From positions 496,001 through 560,000 of the forward strand of contig NZ_CP096270.1 in NCBI RefSeq assembly GCF_023204835.1: a stretch of DNA of 64,000 nucleotides, given 5' to 3'. The stretch comes from Salinarchaeum laminariae. Lineage in GTDB: Archaea > Halobacteriota > Halobacteria > Halobacteriales > Salinarchaeaceae. The notes under the pieces are model-generated. The model saw only the letters and a list, made by a program, of their open reading frames with translations. It searched no databases and was not told the origin of the DNA. Below are positions 54,348 through 62,826 of the stretch, piece after piece. Numbering within the stretch: the stretch's first letter is position 1; each line of letters opens with the position of its first letter. The position numbers and the translations under genes were made by a program.

Positions 54348-54737
54348 TCAGTACGAGACGACCTCCAACTCTTCGATACGCTCGAAGTGATCGACGTTCC
54401 GCGTGACTACCGGCAGCTCGTAGTCGAGCGCCGTCGCAGCGATCATGACGTCCGTCCCGTCGACGGGCTGGCCGGAGGCGATCAGTTCTGCGTTGATCTT
54501 GCCAGCACGTTTCGCGCAGGTTCGATCGAACGGAATCTCGTTGATGCCGTCCAGCATCTCTTCGACGACTGCACGCTCCCGCTCCGTCGACTCCGCGAGA
54601 TAGATTCCTTCGTATAGTTCCATGACCGTCACGCTCGTCAAGAACGGTGGTCCCGACGCGTCCACCTCCCCGAGTAGCTCCTCGACTGTCCCTTCGCCAC
54701 GCAGTACGTCGATCAGAAACGTCGAATCGAGGATCAC
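54348..54737 (-). CDS. vapC: VapC PIN-domain toxin ribonuclease
   Basis: 129 residues. The PIN fold has its acidic metal-binding residues in place: D4 (MILDSTFLID), E40 (VMELYEGI), D96 (GTDVMIAATAL) and D115 (TRNVDHF). VapC toxins cut tRNA or rRNA when not held by VapB. Start is GTG at 54737 within the antitoxin stop (GTGA), the usual coupled arrangement. The full acidic set suggests an active enzyme. Confidence 0.92.
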   Translation of the reverse strand: MILDSTFLIDVLRGEGTVEELLGEVDASGPPFLTSVTVMELYEGIYLAESTERERAVVEEMLDGINEIPFDRTCAKRAGKINAELIASGQPVDGTDVMIAATALDYELPVVTRNVDHFERIEELEVVSY

Positions 54738-54982
54738 TTTTCGAGCTCTTCGACGATACGATCGACGCGTTCGCGGTGCGTGTCGGATCTGGCCTCGCGC
54801 CTCGCCGCGACGATTCGATCAAGCTCCTCCCCTGTGTCGTCGAGTGCGCCGTAGTAGTCCCGGAGGAAGAAGTCGTCCCCCGTGAGCCGACGGACGACGT
54901 CGCTGAAGCTCTCACCCTCGCGTTTGTGGCGCTTCAGGCGCTCGTACGCGTCGTCGGCGAGCGAGATCGTCTTCGTCCCCAT
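54734..54982 (-). CDS. vapB: VapB-type antitoxin
   Basis: 82 residues. The N-terminal half MGTKTISLADDAYERLKRHK and SFSDVVRRLTG matches the VapB antitoxin family PF02697 (DUF217) with a ribbon-helix-helix-like DNA-binding fold. The C-terminal half is a charged helix (DRIVAARREARSDTHRERVD) that should wrap the toxin. The ATG at 54982 lies just inside the transcript that starts near a palindromic operator, so autorepression with VapC is expected. Confidence 0.9.
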   Translation of the reverse strand: MGTKTISLADDAYERLKRHKREGESFSDVVRRLTGDDFFLRDYYGALDDTGEELDRIVAARREARSDTHRERVDRIVEELEK

Positions 54983-54987
54983 GTCTG

Positions 54988-55005
54988 TGTATGTGTACAC
55001 ATACA
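54988..55005. promoter_or_regulatory. Perfect 18-bp palindrome, vapBC operator
   Basis: TGTATGTGTACACATACA is fully self-complementary. It lies six bases upstream of the vapB ATG, immediately downstream of a leftward TATA (TTTTTATTTG, about 55004-55013). A repressor bound here would cover the transcription start. This is the classical layout for toxin-antitoxin autoregulation. Confidence 0.75.
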
Positions 55006-55188
55006 AATAAAAAGCTGTGGCAGGCACGTCCGTCCTCCGTAGCGCGGCCCCGTGCTCCCACCATTTTCTCGTCCTGCCCGCTCGCTACGCTCGCGGCCAC
55101 TCCTCGAAAAACGTGGTCTCGCCGAGCTTGCTAAGCGAGGCTCGTCAGCGCCTCGCGCTGACGGTGGCGAAAACCGCCGCTCCCGCCC

Positions 55189-56082
55189 TCACTCTCGCAG
55201 TGCGCCCTCCCGCTCCGTCGCTCCCAGCGTCTCCTCCTCGACGTGCGTCGCGACGACGGCGGGCTTGTACGCGTTCCCCGGAATGACGTCCTCGTCACTG
55301 ACCGACGACTCCACGAAGCGCTGGAAAGCGCGGCGCTCCGGCGGCAGCTTGCCGTAGTGGACCTCGTCCTCGACGAGGTCGTACACCGGGATTCGGGGAG
55401 TCAGCAGGGTGTTCTCGCCGACGATCGAGTCGTGGCCGACGACGAAGCCGGAGGTCACGCGACAGCCCGCGCCGAGTGAGACGCCGTCCTCGATGACGAC
55501 CGGCGCGTCTTCGACGGGTTCGAGCACGCCGCCGATCAGCGTGTTCGCGCCGAGTTTGACGTTGCGGCCGATCTGGGCTGCCGAGCCTACTGTGTCACAG
55601 GAGTCGATGAGAGTGCCGTCGCCGACGTAGGCGCCGATGTTGACGAAGCTGGGGCTCATCATGATGCAGTCGCTGCCGAGATAGCAACCCCTGCGCATGA
55701 CGGTGCCGTCGGGCGTGTTTCTGGTCCCGCGCTCGGCGAGGTCGTCGGTTCGGCGGAGCGGCAGAACGTCGGTGTAGGTGACGCCGCCGTACTCGTGGCC
55801 GACGTTTTCGCGGAGGCCGAAGTTCAGCAGAACGCCCTGCTTGACCCACTCGACGGCGTTCCACTCCGCGGTCGCGGAGGCGACTTCGGGCTCGGCGTCG
55901 CCCTCACCGACGGCGTCGGGGTCGGCGGGTTCGACCGGTTCGGCGGCGCGGAGCTCGCCGGCTTCCAGCGATTCGAGGAAGGCTTCGAGCACCGCCAGAT
56001 CGTCCTCACTCGCGCTCGCAGCGTCGACTGCGCCGTCCTGGTAGCGGGCCCAGAGGGCCTCGACGTCGGATTGCAGGCTCAT
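55189..56082 (-). CDS. dapD: Tetrahydrodipicolinate N-succinyltransferase
   Basis: 297 residues. The N-terminal helical region (to about 75) is acidic. The rest is a left-handed beta-helix of hexapeptide repeats: GTVMRRGCYLGSDCIMMSPS, VNIGAYVGDGTLIDSCDTVG, KLGANTLIGGVLEPVEDAPV, GVSLGAGCRVTSGFVVGHDS. It makes N-succinyl-2-amino-6-ketopimelate from tetrahydrodipicolinate and succinyl-CoA. Presence of dapD rather than a dehydrogenase or acetylase marks the succinylase branch. Start at 56082 begins the conserved protein. Confidence 0.95.
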   Translation of the reverse strand: MSLQSDVEALWARYQDGAVDAASASEDDLAVLEAFLESLEAGELRAAEPVEPADPDAVGEGDAEPEVASATAEWNAVEWVKQGVLLNFGLRENVGHEYGGVTYTDVLPLRRTDDLAERGTRNTPDGTVMRRGCYLGSDCIMMSPSFVNIGAYVGDGTLIDSCDTVGSAAQIGRNVKLGANTLIGGVLEPVEDAPVVIEDGVSLGAGCRVTSGFVVGHDSIVGENTLLTPRIPVYDLVEDEVHYGKLPPERRAFQRFVESSVSDEDVIPGNAYKPAVVATHVEEETLGATEREGALRE

Positions 56083-56167
56083 GGGCGAGCGGACTCGGGC
56101 ACGGGACAAAACCTCCCCGGATCGTCCACCCGCTACTTGTATGTGATGAGCGCGTGACGATCGACCA

Positions 56168-56548
56168 ATGACCCCCTCCATACCGCAAGCGGCGGCGACC
56201 GACGATGGGTTCTCCACGCACGGAAAGCTCCTCTTCGGTCTGGCCTTCACAGCCATCTTTCTCGTGCTCGCAGTTCAGTACCACGTGGAACCACTCGGGG
56301 GAGCTGTGGCCGGTCTGATCGGGGCGATCGTCGGCGTCGGCTTCTCCGCAGTGCTCGATCGGTATCGGGAGCCACTCCGTCGGGCGAACGATCTACTCGT
56401 GATTGCGGCGTTTCTCGTTCCGATGCTGGCCGTGCTGTTCGGGATGAGCTACGTCGCTTCGTTCGAGATCGTCGGCTACCAGGCGATCGGCGCCATCTGT
56501 GCCGTCTGGGCGGTCACGGTCTACGGGCTCGCTACTGACTCTGCGTAG
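56168..56548 (+). CDS. Four-helix membrane protein inside the lysine locus
   Basis: 126 residues with four helices (KLLFGLAFTAIFLVLAVQYH; PLGGAVAGLIGAIVGVGFSA; NDLLVIAAFLVPMLAVLFGM; AIGAICAVWAVTVYGLAT). It lies in opposite orientation between dapB and dapD and so splits the leftward dap transcription unit. No family is recognised. No connection to lysine synthesis is evident from its sequence. Confidence 0.75.
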   Translation: MTPSIPQAAATDDGFSTHGKLLFGLAFTAIFLVLAVQYHVEPLGGAVAGLIGAIVGVGFSAVLDRYREPLRRANDLLVIAAFLVPMLAVLFGMSYVASFEIVGYQAIGAICAVWAVTVYGLATDSA

Positions 56549-56610
56549 CGGCTGGATCCGGCATCACCGATCGGTGACGCCGATCAGAGGCAGCGACCGC
56601 TCGAGGGGCG

Positions 56611-57447
56611 TCACTCCCCGCCGAGCACGTCCGAAAAGTCGTACCAGCCAGACGGCCGACCGTCGAGCCAGACCGCCGCGTCGAGGGCGCCCGCGGCGAA
56701 CACGCCGCGATCCTCAGCGCGATGCGTCAGCCGGAGCTCCTCGTCATTGCCCGCGAGCAGCACCTCGTGAATTCCGGTGATATCGCCCGCACGGACCGCG
56801 TGAACGCCGATTTCGTCGTCCTCGCGCGGAGCAGTGCCCTCCCGTCCGTGGACGCGGTTCCCTGACGCGTCGGCACCGTCGCTCGCAGCGTTCTCGGTGC
56901 TCTCGCGGGCGGCCTCGACCTCCTGTAGAATTGCTTTCGCGGTCCCGCTGGGTGCGTCACGTTTGCCGTTGTGGTGGGTCTCGATCAGCTCCGCGTCGTA
57001 CCCCTCCATCGCCGCTGCTGCGTCTCCGACGATCTGCAGGAGCGCCTGCACGCCGCGTGCGAAGTTCGCGGCCTTGAGCAGGGGCGTTTGCTCGCTGGCG
57101 GCCCGGAGCGCAGCGGTCTCGGAGCTGTCGAACCCAGTCGTGCCGACGACCGCGCCGACGCCGGCGTTGGCGGCGGCCTCGACTGCCTCGACGCAGGGTT
57201 CTGGGACCGTGAAATCCACCAGCACGTCGACGTCGCGCTCACCCAGGAGCGTGGGGAACTCCGCTTCGGAATCGAGTTCGACGCCCTCGAGTGGGCCGTC
57301 CTCGGGCGTTCGGCTCGTCGCCAACGCGACCGTCGCATCGTCGCGATCGGCCGCCTCGGCGAGGAGCTCCTCGCCCATCCGGCCGGTCGCGCCGGTGATC
57401 GCGAGGCGGGTCGGTCCGGCGGCGTCGGATTCGCCGGTCGCGGTCAT
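56611..57447 (-). CDS. dapB: 4-Hydroxy-tetrahydrodipicolinate reductase
   Basis: 278 residues. The N-terminal Rossmann motif is ITGATGRMGEELL; the substrate-binding motif ETHHNGKRDAPSGTAKAI includes the catalytic His and Lys. It uses NAD(P)H to reduce the DapA product to tetrahydrodipicolinate. The start codon overlaps the dapA stop (ATGA). A short acidic insertion (about 195-220, ENAASDGADASGNRVHGREG) is a halophile-style loop. Confidence 0.96.
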   Translation of the reverse strand: MTATGESDAAGPTRLAITGATGRMGEELLAEAADRDDATVALATSRTPEDGPLEGVELDSEAEFPTLLGERDVDVLVDFTVPEPCVEAVEAAANAGVGAVVGTTGFDSSETAALRAASEQTPLLKAANFARGVQALLQIVGDAAAAMEGYDAELIETHHNGKRDAPSGTAKAILQEVEAARESTENAASDGADASGNRVHGREGTAPREDDEIGVHAVRAGDITGIHEVLLAGNDEELRLTHRAEDRGVFAAGALDAAVWLDGRPSGWYDFSDVLGGE

Positions 57448-58400
57448 CGGTCCACCGGCGTCGGTGCGGCGGTCACGTCGGCGAGCGCCTCAGTTCGGGT
57501 CGACTCCAGCTCCTCGAGCATCGTCCGGAGCGACTCGCGATGTTCCTCGGCGAGACGTGAGAGCGGGGGCCGGATCGTCGGTCCGCAGTTGCCACGCATC
57601 GCGACGGCCGCCTTCACTGGGATCGGGTTTGTCTCGACGAACAGCTCGCGGAAGAGCGGGCCGAGCTCGTGGTGGAGGTCACGGGCTGCCTCGAGGTCCC
57701 CCTCAAGGGCGCTGTGGACCATCGCGACGGTACGCTCGGGCTCGACGTTCGCAGCGACGGAGATCGTACCGGTCGCGCCGACGGAGAGCATCGGCAGCGT
57801 GAGCGCGTCGTCCCCGGAGAGCACCGAAAAGTCGTACTCGCGCGTACGCTCGACGACCTCGGTGACCTGTCCGAGATCACCGCTCGCGGCCTTGTATCCC
57901 GCGACGTTCGGATGGTCGGCGAGCGCGACGACGGTGTCAGGCTCGACGTTCTGACCCGTTCGGCTCGGAACGTTGTAGACGATCTGCGGGAGGTCGATGG
58001 CGTCGGCGATCTCCCGGAAATGTGCCTCGAGACCGCGCTGTTCGGGCTTGTTGTAGTACGGCGAGATGAGCAACAGGGCGTCGGCGCCGACGTCGGCCGC
58101 GGCGTGGGAGAGCTCCAGTGCCTCCCGGGTGTTGTTGCTCCCGGTACCGGCGATGACCGGGACGTCGTCGACGGCGTCGACGACTGCCTCGACGACGTCG
58201 ACGTGCTCGTCGTGAGAGAGCGTCGCGCTCTCGCCGGTCGAGCCGACGGGGACGAGCCCGTCGACGCCGGCAGCTTCGAGCCGGCGGGCCTCCGAGCGGA
58301 GCTGGTCGAAATCGATACTGCCGCCCTCCGCGAAGGGCGTGATCATCGCGGGATAGACCCCGCGGAACGGTTCGTCTGTCTGTGGCGTGTCGGCTGTCAT
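57444..58400 (-). CDS. dapA: 4-Hydroxy-tetrahydrodipicolinate synthase
   Basis: 318 residues, TIM-barrel aldolase that condenses pyruvate with aspartate semialdehyde to open the diaminopimelate pathway. Schiff-base lysine K170 is in VAGYKAASGD, Tyr142 in IVYNVPSRTG and the substrate loop in VGSTGESATLS. Length is slightly over the usual 290-300 residues because of N- and C-terminal tails. It is first in the leftward pair dapA-dapB. Confidence 0.96.
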   Translation of the reverse strand: MTADTPQTDEPFRGVYPAMITPFAEGGSIDFDQLRSEARRLEAAGVDGLVPVGSTGESATLSHDEHVDVVEAVVDAVDDVPVIAGTGSNNTREALELSHAAADVGADALLLISPYYNKPEQRGLEAHFREIADAIDLPQIVYNVPSRTGQNVEPDTVVALADHPNVAGYKAASGDLGQVTEVVERTREYDFSVLSGDDALTLPMLSVGATGTISVAANVEPERTVAMVHSALEGDLEAARDLHHELGPLFRELFVETNPIPVKAAVAMRGNCGPTIRPPLSRLAEEHRESLRTMLEELESTRTEALADVTAAPTPVDR

Positions 58401-58839
58401 TGGATCGTGTGTTGGTTCGTGGGGACGTAAGTCCCCGCGTTGGTCGCTCCGTCGACTGCACCGCGATGCTGTTCGAGAGAATGAAAATCGCCCGAGACGG
58501 GTCGCCAGCCTCGCCGCGAGCGTGCTACTGCGAGCGTTTGGCGAGGCCGCGTTTTCCGCGGGAGCCGCTCACCAGCCGGCAGCCATCGCGGGTGGCGAGC
58601 GGGCGCATAGTGGAAATGGCGGTCGCCGCACGCTTGAACGTTACGTCGTTCCGTAGAGTGACGATCCCGCCGCGCCGCAATCAGAGCACGGCGGCGGTGA
58701 GCGCGTTCGAGTCGGGCCGGCTGTGTCACAGCGGAAACTGTGGTCGTCCGATCGGCCGGAAAGACGCATGACAAATAAAATTATGCGTCAGCCAACGGTG
58801 AAAAATTTTATTGGTATCGGAGTGGTTTGATACGACTCA
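58401..58839. promoter_or_regulatory. Divergent region between dapA and the coiled-coil gene
   Basis: 439 bp, no gene seen. Near dapA there is a hairpin GGGGAC-GTAA-GTCCCC (about 58420-58435). Arms GCCTCGCC/GGCGAGGC (58508-58547) form another stem. Near the right end a dyad GACGCAT/ATGCGTC (58763-58789) precedes the TATA stretch AAAAATTTTATT (58801-58812), itself correctly spaced for a leaderless start at 58840. Confidence 0.45.
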
Positions 58840-60825
58840 ATGACACCCGCTCACGCATCGAACCGGGACGGTCGCGGCGCCGTCTACGAGACGGAGGCAG
58901 CGACGGTCAGCGTCCGACCGCGCGCCAGCGACGGCGGCCGGCAGGCGCTGGAGTACGCGGTCGAGACCGATCACCCTGCCCCGGTACGGGTCCGGGTCCA
59001 CCAGCCGATTCCCGAGGAGACGGCGATCGACGACCTCGGCTTCCCCGGCGACTGCGGCGAGGACTGGGAGCGCGACGGCGACGGCATCAGCTTCGAGCGC
59101 GAGATCCCGCCGGAGACGGCCGTGCGCACCGCCTGGGGCGTCGACGGCGACCTCGATCCCGATCTGGAACCGCCCACGGTCGAGGCGGAACCGGTGGGGT
59201 CGGCCGTGGATTCGATCGCCGATCTGGCCGGCGAGAGCGGTAGCAAACCCACGCTCGAGGAGACCGTCGACGCGAACGGCGGGGAGTCCGCCGATCACGA
59301 TTCTGAGGAGGACGCCGTGGCGGATGCCGCTGCCGACGGGTCGGCGTCGGAGGCGTCGCTGGAGCTCGACCTCGACGAACCGGGCGAAGAGGGCTCAGCC
59401 GAGTCGACCGACGCGAGTACCGTCGAACTCGAGTCCGTTCCGGATCTCGAGGACCTCTCGACGCAAACGGAGGACGACGCGACAGCCGACGACGTCGGCG
59501 TCGACTCCCAGCCGGTACCAGAGGGCGACCTGCTGGGCGACGCTAACGCGGAGGAATCCGACGTGGCGGGCGGTGAAGCGCCTCTGTCGAGCAGTGTGAA
59601 ATCGGCCACCGGCGAACGTATCGACAGCGACGCTAGCGAAGGCGACAGCTCCGGCAGCGACACCGCCGCCGCGAACGCCGACACCGAGCCAGCGAACGCC
59701 ACAGCCGAGAACGACCAGCGCAGCGAGACCCCGACGGACTCGGTCGTCCACGAGCTCGTGGCGGAGCTCAACAGCGAGGAGCTGGAGGACCGCCATCGGA
59801 ACGCGCTCGCCGACGCGCTGGAGGTTCGCCTCTCGGATTCGACGAACGCGTTCGTCGAGCACGTTCGGGACCGCCAGCAACGGCGAACCGAACGGCTCCG
59901 TGACGACCTGGAGACCCTCGAGGAGAGCGTGGAGGGGATCTACGGGCTCAAGGCCGACGCCAACGAGGTCTCGACGCTGAAGCGAGCGATCACCCGGATC
60001 GACGACGGGAAGGCCAGCGATGGCGACCTCCGCGAACTCAGCGAACAGCTGGAGACCCTCGAGGAGCGAAGCGCCGAGCGCGACACCGTCGAGACGCTCC
60101 GGGCGGACCACGAGTCGCTCTCCGCGTCGCTCGAAGCCCTCGCTGACGACCTGCAGACGACCGACGACGACCTCGACGCGCTCGAGAGCGCGGCCGAGAC
60201 CGATCGCGAGGCCATCCGTTCCGACGTCGAGGTCGTTCGGGAGTCACTCGAAGATCTCGAGGACGCCGCGGCGACGGAGGACCGACTGGAGGCCGTCGAA
60301 GACGACGTCGCGACGCTCCGGGACATCGCCGCGACGGAGGAGGCGCTCGACGACCTCGAAAACCGTCTCGACGCGATCGAGGCCGAGGCTGCCACGGAGG
60401 CGGACCTCGCGAGTGCGCGAGAAGAACTCGAATCCGTCGAGAGCAGCCTCGCCGAGCGTATCGATCTGCTCGGCGACCGCCACGAGGAACTGGCTGCCGA
60501 CTCCGCGACCGACGACGCCCTCGAATCGCTCCGCGAGGAGCAACTCGACCGCCACAACGAGACCGCCTCCGAAATCCAGTCGCTCCGGGAGGAGCTCGAG
60601 GCCGAGTACACGAGCGACGACGAGATTAGCGCGGAAATCGACCGGCGAGTCCACCGCGGAGTGGCCCACCTGCTCGCGTTCGCGATCGGTGCCGTCGGGC
60701 TCGTCGCAACCGTCGGACTCGCGGTCGCTGGGTCGCCCGCCGCGGCAGTGACGTTCTTCGGCGGTGCCGGGGCGCTGGGGCTGTGGTGGCATGCGGTCGA
60801 TCCGGCCGAGGACGCTGAAGAGTAA
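58840..60825 (+). CDS. Large coiled-coil protein with C-terminal membrane hairpin
   Basis: 661 residues in four parts. About 1-100 is a folded beta-rich N-terminal domain (VYETEAATVSVRPRASD; EYAVETDHPAPVRVRVHQPI). About 110-295 is an acidic disordered linker. About 300-600 is a long coiled coil (LRDDLETLEESVEGIYGLKA; ETLRADHESLSASLEALADD; LDDLENRLDAIEAEA). About 608-650 holds two adjacent helices (VAHLLAFAIGAVGLVATVGL; AAAVTFFGGAGALGLWWHAV). It resembles uncharacterised haloarchaeal coiled-coil proteins. A membrane-tethered spacer or scaffold is inferred. The promoter is strong and leaderless. Confidence 0.8.
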   Translation: MTPAHASNRDGRGAVYETEAATVSVRPRASDGGRQALEYAVETDHPAPVRVRVHQPIPEETAIDDLGFPGDCGEDWERDGDGISFEREIPPETAVRTAWGVDGDLDPDLEPPTVEAEPVGSAVDSIADLAGESGSKPTLEETVDANGGESADHDSEEDAVADAAADGSASEASLELDLDEPGEEGSAESTDASTVELESVPDLEDLSTQTEDDATADDVGVDSQPVPEGDLLGDANAEESDVAGGEAPLSSSVKSATGERIDSDASEGDSSGSDTAAANADTEPANATAENDQRSETPTDSVVHELVAELNSEELEDRHRNALADALEVRLSDSTNAFVEHVRDRQQRRTERLRDDLETLEESVEGIYGLKADANEVSTLKRAITRIDDGKASDGDLRELSEQLETLEERSAERDTVETLRADHESLSASLEALADDLQTTDDDLDALESAAETDREAIRSDVEVVRESLEDLEDAAATEDRLEAVEDDVATLRDIAATEEALDDLENRLDAIEAEAATEADLASAREELESVESSLAERIDLLGDRHEELAADSATDDALESLREEQLDRHNETASEIQSLREELEAEYTSDDEISAEIDRRVHRGVAHLLAFAIGAVGLVATVGLAVAGSPAAAVTFFGGAGALGLWWHAVDPAEDAEE

Positions 60826-61051
60826 CGAGCACGTCGAGATCGGGTCGCGTGGTGAGGGGATCGCGATCGTCGGGCTGTCCCAGAGTGCTGCCCTCGAGCA
60901 GGCGATTCGAGTTTGCGGGTGAACTCACGATCCAAAGCGTGGATCGCAACGGCGGGTCGCAGCCCGCCAGGGGTATCACCTTGCCGTCGCTTGCCAACGC
61001 ATCTGCCGCCGACCCGTGTCCTTAAGACATCTCGCTGGTTATTTTTTGGCG

Positions 61052-61888
61052 ATGAATCACAGAGGCCTCCAGCTACGGATGGCCATCGTTGGGACCATCC
61101 TGTTTGGGTTCTATCTGGCGATCGCGACGGTCGCCTACGCGGCGTTTGGCATCCCACTCGCGATCGTCCTGATCGGCTCGTTCGGACTCGTCGGTATCCA
61201 GTACGTCATCGGCAAGAAGATGGCAATCTGGTCCACCGGGGCAGAGGACATGCCCGACGAGGGCGAGTACGCCCGTGTCCACCGGAGCGTCGAGCAGTTC
61301 TCCGACGAGATGGGCATCGAGAAACCCCGGCTGATGGTCGCCCGGATGGGCGTACCAAACGCCTTCGCGACCGGTCGACGCGGCGCCGGCATCGTCGTCG
61401 TCTCCGAGGAGCTGATGGCGATTCTCGATCACGACGAGCTCGAGGGCGTCCTCGCACACGAACTGGCACACATCGAGAACCGTGACGTGTTGACGATGAC
61501 CATCGGGCAGTCGATCGCGATGATCGTCGGGATCGCCGTCCACTGGATCGTGATGATGACCGGCGAGCGGTCCATCGCGAACTACTTCCTGGGCTGGATC
61601 GCCGGTATGCTCGCCCAGATGCTCGTGATGGTGTTCGTGATGGCGATCTCGCGATACCGCGAGTACGTCGCCGACGCCGACGCCGCCGCGGTCATTGGCA
61701 GCGGGGATCCGCTCGCTCGCGCGCTCGAGAAGATCTCGCGTGGCGCCCAGTCCAGCGGGAACGAGGTTGACGATAGCGTCGCTGCACTCTGCATCTTCGG
61801 GGGCGCCGAGCGCCTCCTCTCGACGCACCCGCCGACGGAGGAGCGGATCTCGCGCTTGCAGTCCCTCGAAGTCGCGCAGTACCGGTAA
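61052..61888 (+). CDS. htpX: HtpX M48 membrane zinc metalloprotease
   Basis: 278 residues. Two N-terminal helices (AIVGTILFGFYLAIATVAYA; PLAIVLIGSFGLVGIQYV), a cytoplasmic catalytic domain with HELAH (136-140), and a downstream Glu ligand in YREYVADADAAAVIG. Two further helices lie between. It degrades damaged membrane proteins, ATP-independently. STHPPTEERISRL is the conserved C-terminal motif. The ATG at 61052 is chosen because TCCTTAAGAC (61019-61028) is at TATA distance. Confidence 0.93.
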   Translation: MNHRGLQLRMAIVGTILFGFYLAIATVAYAAFGIPLAIVLIGSFGLVGIQYVIGKKMAIWSTGAEDMPDEGEYARVHRSVEQFSDEMGIEKPRLMVARMGVPNAFATGRRGAGIVVVSEELMAILDHDELEGVLAHELAHIENRDVLTMTIGQSIAMIVGIAVHWIVMMTGERSIANYFLGWIAGMLAQMLVMVFVMAISRYREYVADADAAAVIGSGDPLARALEKISRGAQSSGNEVDDSVAALCIFGGAERLLSTHPPTEERISRLQSLEVAQYR

Positions 61889-61954
61889 CTCGGTTCTCGT
61901 CGGCGCGTTTTCTTCGGTCTCGCCAATCCCCGAGAGTCGATCGGCGGGACAGTT

Positions 61955-62182
61955 ATGGAACTCGAGCGACGACGTCGGCGCATGCGCGTGACTCTCTCCG
62001 ATGCCCGCGAGTCGCCGCTCGCCGCCGCGGTGTTTCTGCTCGGCGTGGCTGCAGCCGTCGTCGCAATCGTGTTCGGCGACGGCGGGTTCGACGCACCGGC
62101 CGGAAGCCCGCTGTTCCTCGTAGGGCTCGGCGCCGCGGCGATCGCGATCGGTATCGTGATCGCCGAGCGCGTCCGGTCCTGA
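61955..62182 (+). CDS. Small two-helix membrane protein
   Basis: 75 residues (or 66 if the ATG at 61982 is used): a basic start (MELERRRRRMRVTLSDARE), helix 1 (PLAAAVFLLGVAAAVVAIVF), a short Gly/Asp loop, and helix 2 (PLFLVGLGAAAIAIGIVIA) ending in ERVRS. The positive-inside rule puts both ends in the cytoplasm. Family unknown. It follows htpX after 66 bases on the same strand, but a separate promoter is possible. Confidence 0.7.
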   Translation: MELERRRRRMRVTLSDARESPLAAAVFLLGVAAAVVAIVFGDGGFDAPAGSPLFLVGLGAAAIAIGIVIAERVRS

Positions 62183-62293
62183 CGAGCTACCCACTGTGGG
62201 AGATCAAGCTGTCAGTAGACGACACAGTCGGTCAGCCGACCGGAGCGGCGCACTCCGGCAACTTTCAAGGGTTCGCCAGCCGTCGCCACCTGT

Positions 62294-62719
62294 ATGAGCG
62301 CCGACTGCATCTTCTGTGCGATCGTGGACGGTGAGATCCCCGGGAACGTCGTCTACGAGGACGAGGACGTGCTGGCATTCCTCGACGCGAACCCGCTCGC
62401 GAAGGGACATACGCTGGTGATTCCGAAGGCCCACCACGAGACGCTCGGGGACCTGCCCGGCGATCTCGGGGCCGCGATCGGCCGCGTCGCGACGGAGCTC
62501 GCGCCCGCTGTCGAGGCCGCCGTCGACGCCGACGGGACGACTGTCGCGTTCAACAACGGCGAAGCAGCCGGCCAGGAAGTTCCACACGTCCACTGTCACG
62601 TCGTGCCGCGTTTCGACGGTGACGGCTACGGACCGATCCACGCGCTGTTCGGTGCCGGGCCCGAGCTGGACGACGACGAAATCGCAACGATCGGCGACGC
62701 GATCCGAGACGAGCAGTAG
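62294..62719 (+). CDS. HIT family nucleotide hydrolase/transferase
   Basis: 141 residues. CIFCAIVDGEIPGNVVYED at the N-terminus carries the usual zinc-type cysteines, and the histidine triad is HVHCHVVPR (H98, H100, H102). This is the Hint/HinT-like branch, which hydrolyses AMP-linked amines such as adenosine phosphoramidates. LANPLAKGHTLVIPK-type sequence is seen as DANPLAKGHTLVIPKAHH. Length is typical. Cytosolic. Confidence 0.94.
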   Translation: MSADCIFCAIVDGEIPGNVVYEDEDVLAFLDANPLAKGHTLVIPKAHHETLGDLPGDLGAAIGRVATELAPAVEAAVDADGTTVAFNNGEAAGQEVPHVHCHVVPRFDGDGYGPIHALFGAGPELDDDEIATIGDAIRDEQ

Positions 62720-62826
62720 CGGCGACAATCGGTCACGGTCACGTCGACATCGAAGCACCGCCGGAATGAGACGGGTGCATACTGAGGACACACCTTTATT
62801 GCAGTTGGCGAACCACGAATCGAGTA

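Noticed and set aside
58430..58760. RNase P RNA or SRP RNA in the long dapA-side gap
   Set aside because: The conserved core motifs of these RNAs were not found in the gap.
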